17,035 nucleotides of DNA, from positions 1-17,035 of the forward strand of contig JAJYOQ010000032.1 of the NCBI GenBank assembly GCA_021796135.1. The letters are read 5' to 3'. The stretch comes from Bacteroidota bacterium. Lineage in GTDB: Bacteria > Bacteroidota > Ignavibacteria > Ignavibacteriales > Ignavibacteriaceae. This document shows, piece after piece, positions 15,861 through 17,035 of the stretch. Numbering within the stretch: position 1 is the first letter of the stretch; each line of letters starts with the position of its first letter. The translations under genes and the position numbers were made by a program. A model generated the notes under the pieces. It saw only the letters and a list, made by a program, of their open reading frames with translations, did no database searches and had not been told where the DNA came from.

Positions 15861-16571
15861 TTAATGATATATAATTGACTCCAAGAGGTTTTTATATTTA
15901 CTTTTACCAATTAGTTGGTACAAATATTTGATTTTTTCCCCTCCATCATGCATCGTACTGCCGACTTCCGGAAAGCCAGACTTAATCCCATCAATAATGT
16001 CGAATGTATTATATAGTGACCTTTCCCAATCTGATTTAGCTATTGTGCAGTTATCTATTTGTGGCTGAACTGCCCCGATTATTGCAATCCACCTTGATTT
16101 AGATAATTCATCGGAGCGATTAATCATTCTATCATACATTAAGAAATTCATCGGAGCTGTTATTGTTATATCGCCCCAATCACTAATAAATTGAATAATA
16201 GGTTGATCTTTTAAGATATACTTACCTGTATCACATTCCTTGAGTGAAGAAACACGATCCAGGAAAGAATTTAAAATAGGACTAATTCCTAAGTAAAATG
16301 TATTAGCAAATATTCTTTTTATAATTATGCTATTATGCAAATAAATAAGCTTATTATCATAGTTAATTTCTTTTAGTTTAGTTAAGACTATTTCTGCTGC
16401 ATTATATAATGGTTTTTCAGGAAAGTTGTTACTAAAAGAATAATTCCTAATTACTTTATCAAAAGAACAATTTTCACAATCAAAATTTTTATCGCATAAC
16501 TTATATTCGACAACGCTGGATGCCATCCAGATGCATTTAAGATCTTGGTACATAGCAAATTCGTTTTTCAT
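15861..16571 (-). CDS. GcvH-like domain protein lacking the lipoyl lysine, with a Cys-rich N-terminus
   Basis: A 236-residue soluble protein without signal peptide or membrane segment. The N-terminal part has Cys13, Cys26, Cys32 and Cys35 in the block CIWMASSVVEYKLCDKNFDC followed by ENC (C-x12-C-x5-C-x2-C), which could hold a metal or Fe-S centre. Residues about 90-170 follow the outline of glycine-cleavage H protein: FYLGISPILNSFLDRVSSL, KYILKDQPIIQFISDWGDIT, ITAPMNFLMYDRMINR, ending in RWIAIIG. Where H protein has its lipoylated lysine this protein has Trp132 or Gly133, so it cannot be lipoylated there. I recall similar proteins in anaerobes beside membrane redox genes, but no established function. 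Its ATG lies one base after the upstream stop (TAAAATG), indicating coupling to the HybB-like gene. No other glycine-cleavage genes are present. The domain call is by eye. Confidence 0.7.
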   Translation of the reverse strand: MKNEFAMYQDLKCIWMASSVVEYKLCDKNFDCENCSFDKVIRNYSFSNNFPEKPLYNAAEIVLTKLKEINYDNKLIYLHNSIIIKRIFANTFYLGISPILNSFLDRVSSLKECDTGKYILKDQPIIQFISDWGDITITAPMNFLMYDRMINRSDELSKSRWIAIIGAVQPQIDNCTIAKSDWERSLYNTFDIIDGIKSGFPEVGSTMHDGGEKIKYLYQLIGKSKYKNLLESIIYH

Positions 16572-16572
16572 T

Positions 16573-17035
16573 TTATTTACTCATTTCAAATTGTTCATCG
16601 GTTTCAGGAAGTGAAATTAACCTAATTGGGATTTCTTCATCTTCAAACACTCTAAAATTTCTTACTACAAATCTAAATACCAGCAATGCAATTACTAACA
16701 GCATAAATGTTATTGCAATTTCTTCTATAGAAGGGAAATATTTTACTCCGGAAGAAGCAGCCATTCCAGTAATACAAACATTCATTCTATTCAAAATAAA
16801 TCCCGATATTACCATACCTGATGCAATAAAAAGCATCCATTTATTCTCTCTGTTATTTTTATTACTTAGGATTATGATTGGAATAAAAGTCCCGATTATT
16901 ATTTCAAGATAGAAAAGCCAAGTTTCCATAGAGTCTGTGAATAAATAGGCAAGATTATCAGAGTATATCAAGTCGATAAGTTTCAATAGGAATTCAACTA
17001 TTAAAACATATAAAACGACTAAAGATAATTCAAGA
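16573..17035 (-). CDS. NrfD/HybB-type membrane subunit of a quinone-linked redox complex, C-terminal part
   Basis: The frame is open to the right edge, giving 153 residues of the C-terminus; the TTG at 16986 is internal, not a start. Four hydrophobic segments are visible: LSLVVLYVLIVEFLL at the edge, WLFYLEIIIGTFIPIIILS, WMLFIASGMVISGFILNRM, and IAITFMLLVIALLVFRFVV, then an acidic soluble tail. The sequence MNVCITGM...GVKYFPSIEEIAIT matches the conserved end of HybB/NrfD-family proteins, which exchange electrons or protons with menaquinone in hydrogenase-2, molybdoenzyme and related complexes. A companion Fe-S (HybA-like) or multiheme cytochrome gene would be expected just outside the window. 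The family is clear from topology and motif; whether it serves a hydrogenase, nitrite, polysulfide or cytochrome-based complex cannot be told from this fragment. Confidence 0.82.
   Translation of the reverse strand, partial: LELSLVVLYVLIVEFLLKLIDLIYSDNLAYLFTDSMETWLFYLEIIIGTFIPIIILSNKNNRENKWMLFIASGMVISGFILNRMNVCITGMAASSGVKYFPSIEEIAITFMLLVIALLVFRFVVRNFRVFEDEEIPIRLISLPETDEQFEMSK

Noticed and set aside
15861..16571. True glycine cleavage H protein (gcvH)
   Set aside because: It is too long, lacks the lipoyl lysine, has an extra cysteine block and has no gcvT/gcvP neighbours.
16573..16986. A complete 137-residue gene starting at TTG 16986
   Set aside because: The frame continues without a stop to the window edge and reads as another membrane segment of the HybB/NrfD family, so the TTG is internal.
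12786..17035. Sigma-54 promoters (-24 GG / -12 GC) controlled by the regulator
   Set aside because: I looked in the short spacers of the array and saw no element with GG and GC at the required 10-base spacing.
1..17035. tRNA, rRNA, CRISPR arrays, prophage or complete transposons
   Set aside because: No cloverleaf-like GC-rich segments, regularly spaced repeats, transposases or phage proteins were seen on either strand.

Overview
The window reads as chromosomal DNA from an AT-rich, Gram-negative bacterium of the Bacteroidota/Chlorobi side of the tree. An Ignavibacteria-like organism is my best guess. Evidence: three promoters matching or close to the Bacteroidota form (TTTG or TTG, about 17-20 bases, TAnnTTTG); a lipoprotein signal; a flippase/thioesterase/dUTPase gene set; and a heme-binding sensor kinase next to HybB/NrfD-type membrane redox genes. 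Several genes also carry clear GGAG-type ribosome binding sites, which strict Bacteroidetes usually lack. The taxon is an inference and no 16S or tRNA gene is present.

Layout. Left edge (1-434, minus): the N-terminal part of a PAS-domain protein that runs out of the window. Then 327 bases without a gene, an exported PrxQ/BCP-type peroxiredoxin (762-1298, plus), and a convergent lipoprotein trypsin-like protease (1337-2374, minus). Next is a minus-strand group: thioesterase (4595-5005), polysaccharide flippase (3092-4564) and dUTPase (2625-3095). The last two overlap by four bases. Upstream lies an exported GH13 pullulanase-type debranching enzyme (5142-7253, minus), then fumarase class II (7813-9204, minus) followed by a small unknown protein (7439-7765, minus). 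A short divergent region separates fumC from a TerB-like protein (9413-9814, plus). It is followed by the threonine-degradation pair tdh-kbl (9963-12229, plus).

Right part (12246-17035, all minus): a compact array ordered HybB/NrfD-like membrane subunit (partial), a GcvH-like protein that lacks the lipoyl lysine and has a Cys-rich N-terminus, a membrane histidine kinase with two c-type heme motifs in its periplasmic sensor domain, an NtrC-class sigma-54 response regulator, and an archaemetzincin zinc protease. Junctions are 1 base, 104 bases (with its own candidate promoter and a perfect 9-bp inverted repeat), 17 bases (with a strong SD) and a 1-base overlap. I read this as a heme-based redox-sensing two-component system tied to a quinone-linked respiratory complex whose remaining genes lie beyond the right edge. 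The degenerate GcvH-like protein and the metalloprotease are the least explained partners and the most interesting part of the window.

The rest is housekeeping. Threonine goes to glycine plus acetyl-CoA (Tdh, Kbl), fumarase serves the TCA cycle, and the pullulanase-type enzyme probably trims imported or periplasmic alpha-glucans. I see no tRNA, rRNA, CRISPR array, complete insertion sequence or phage gene.
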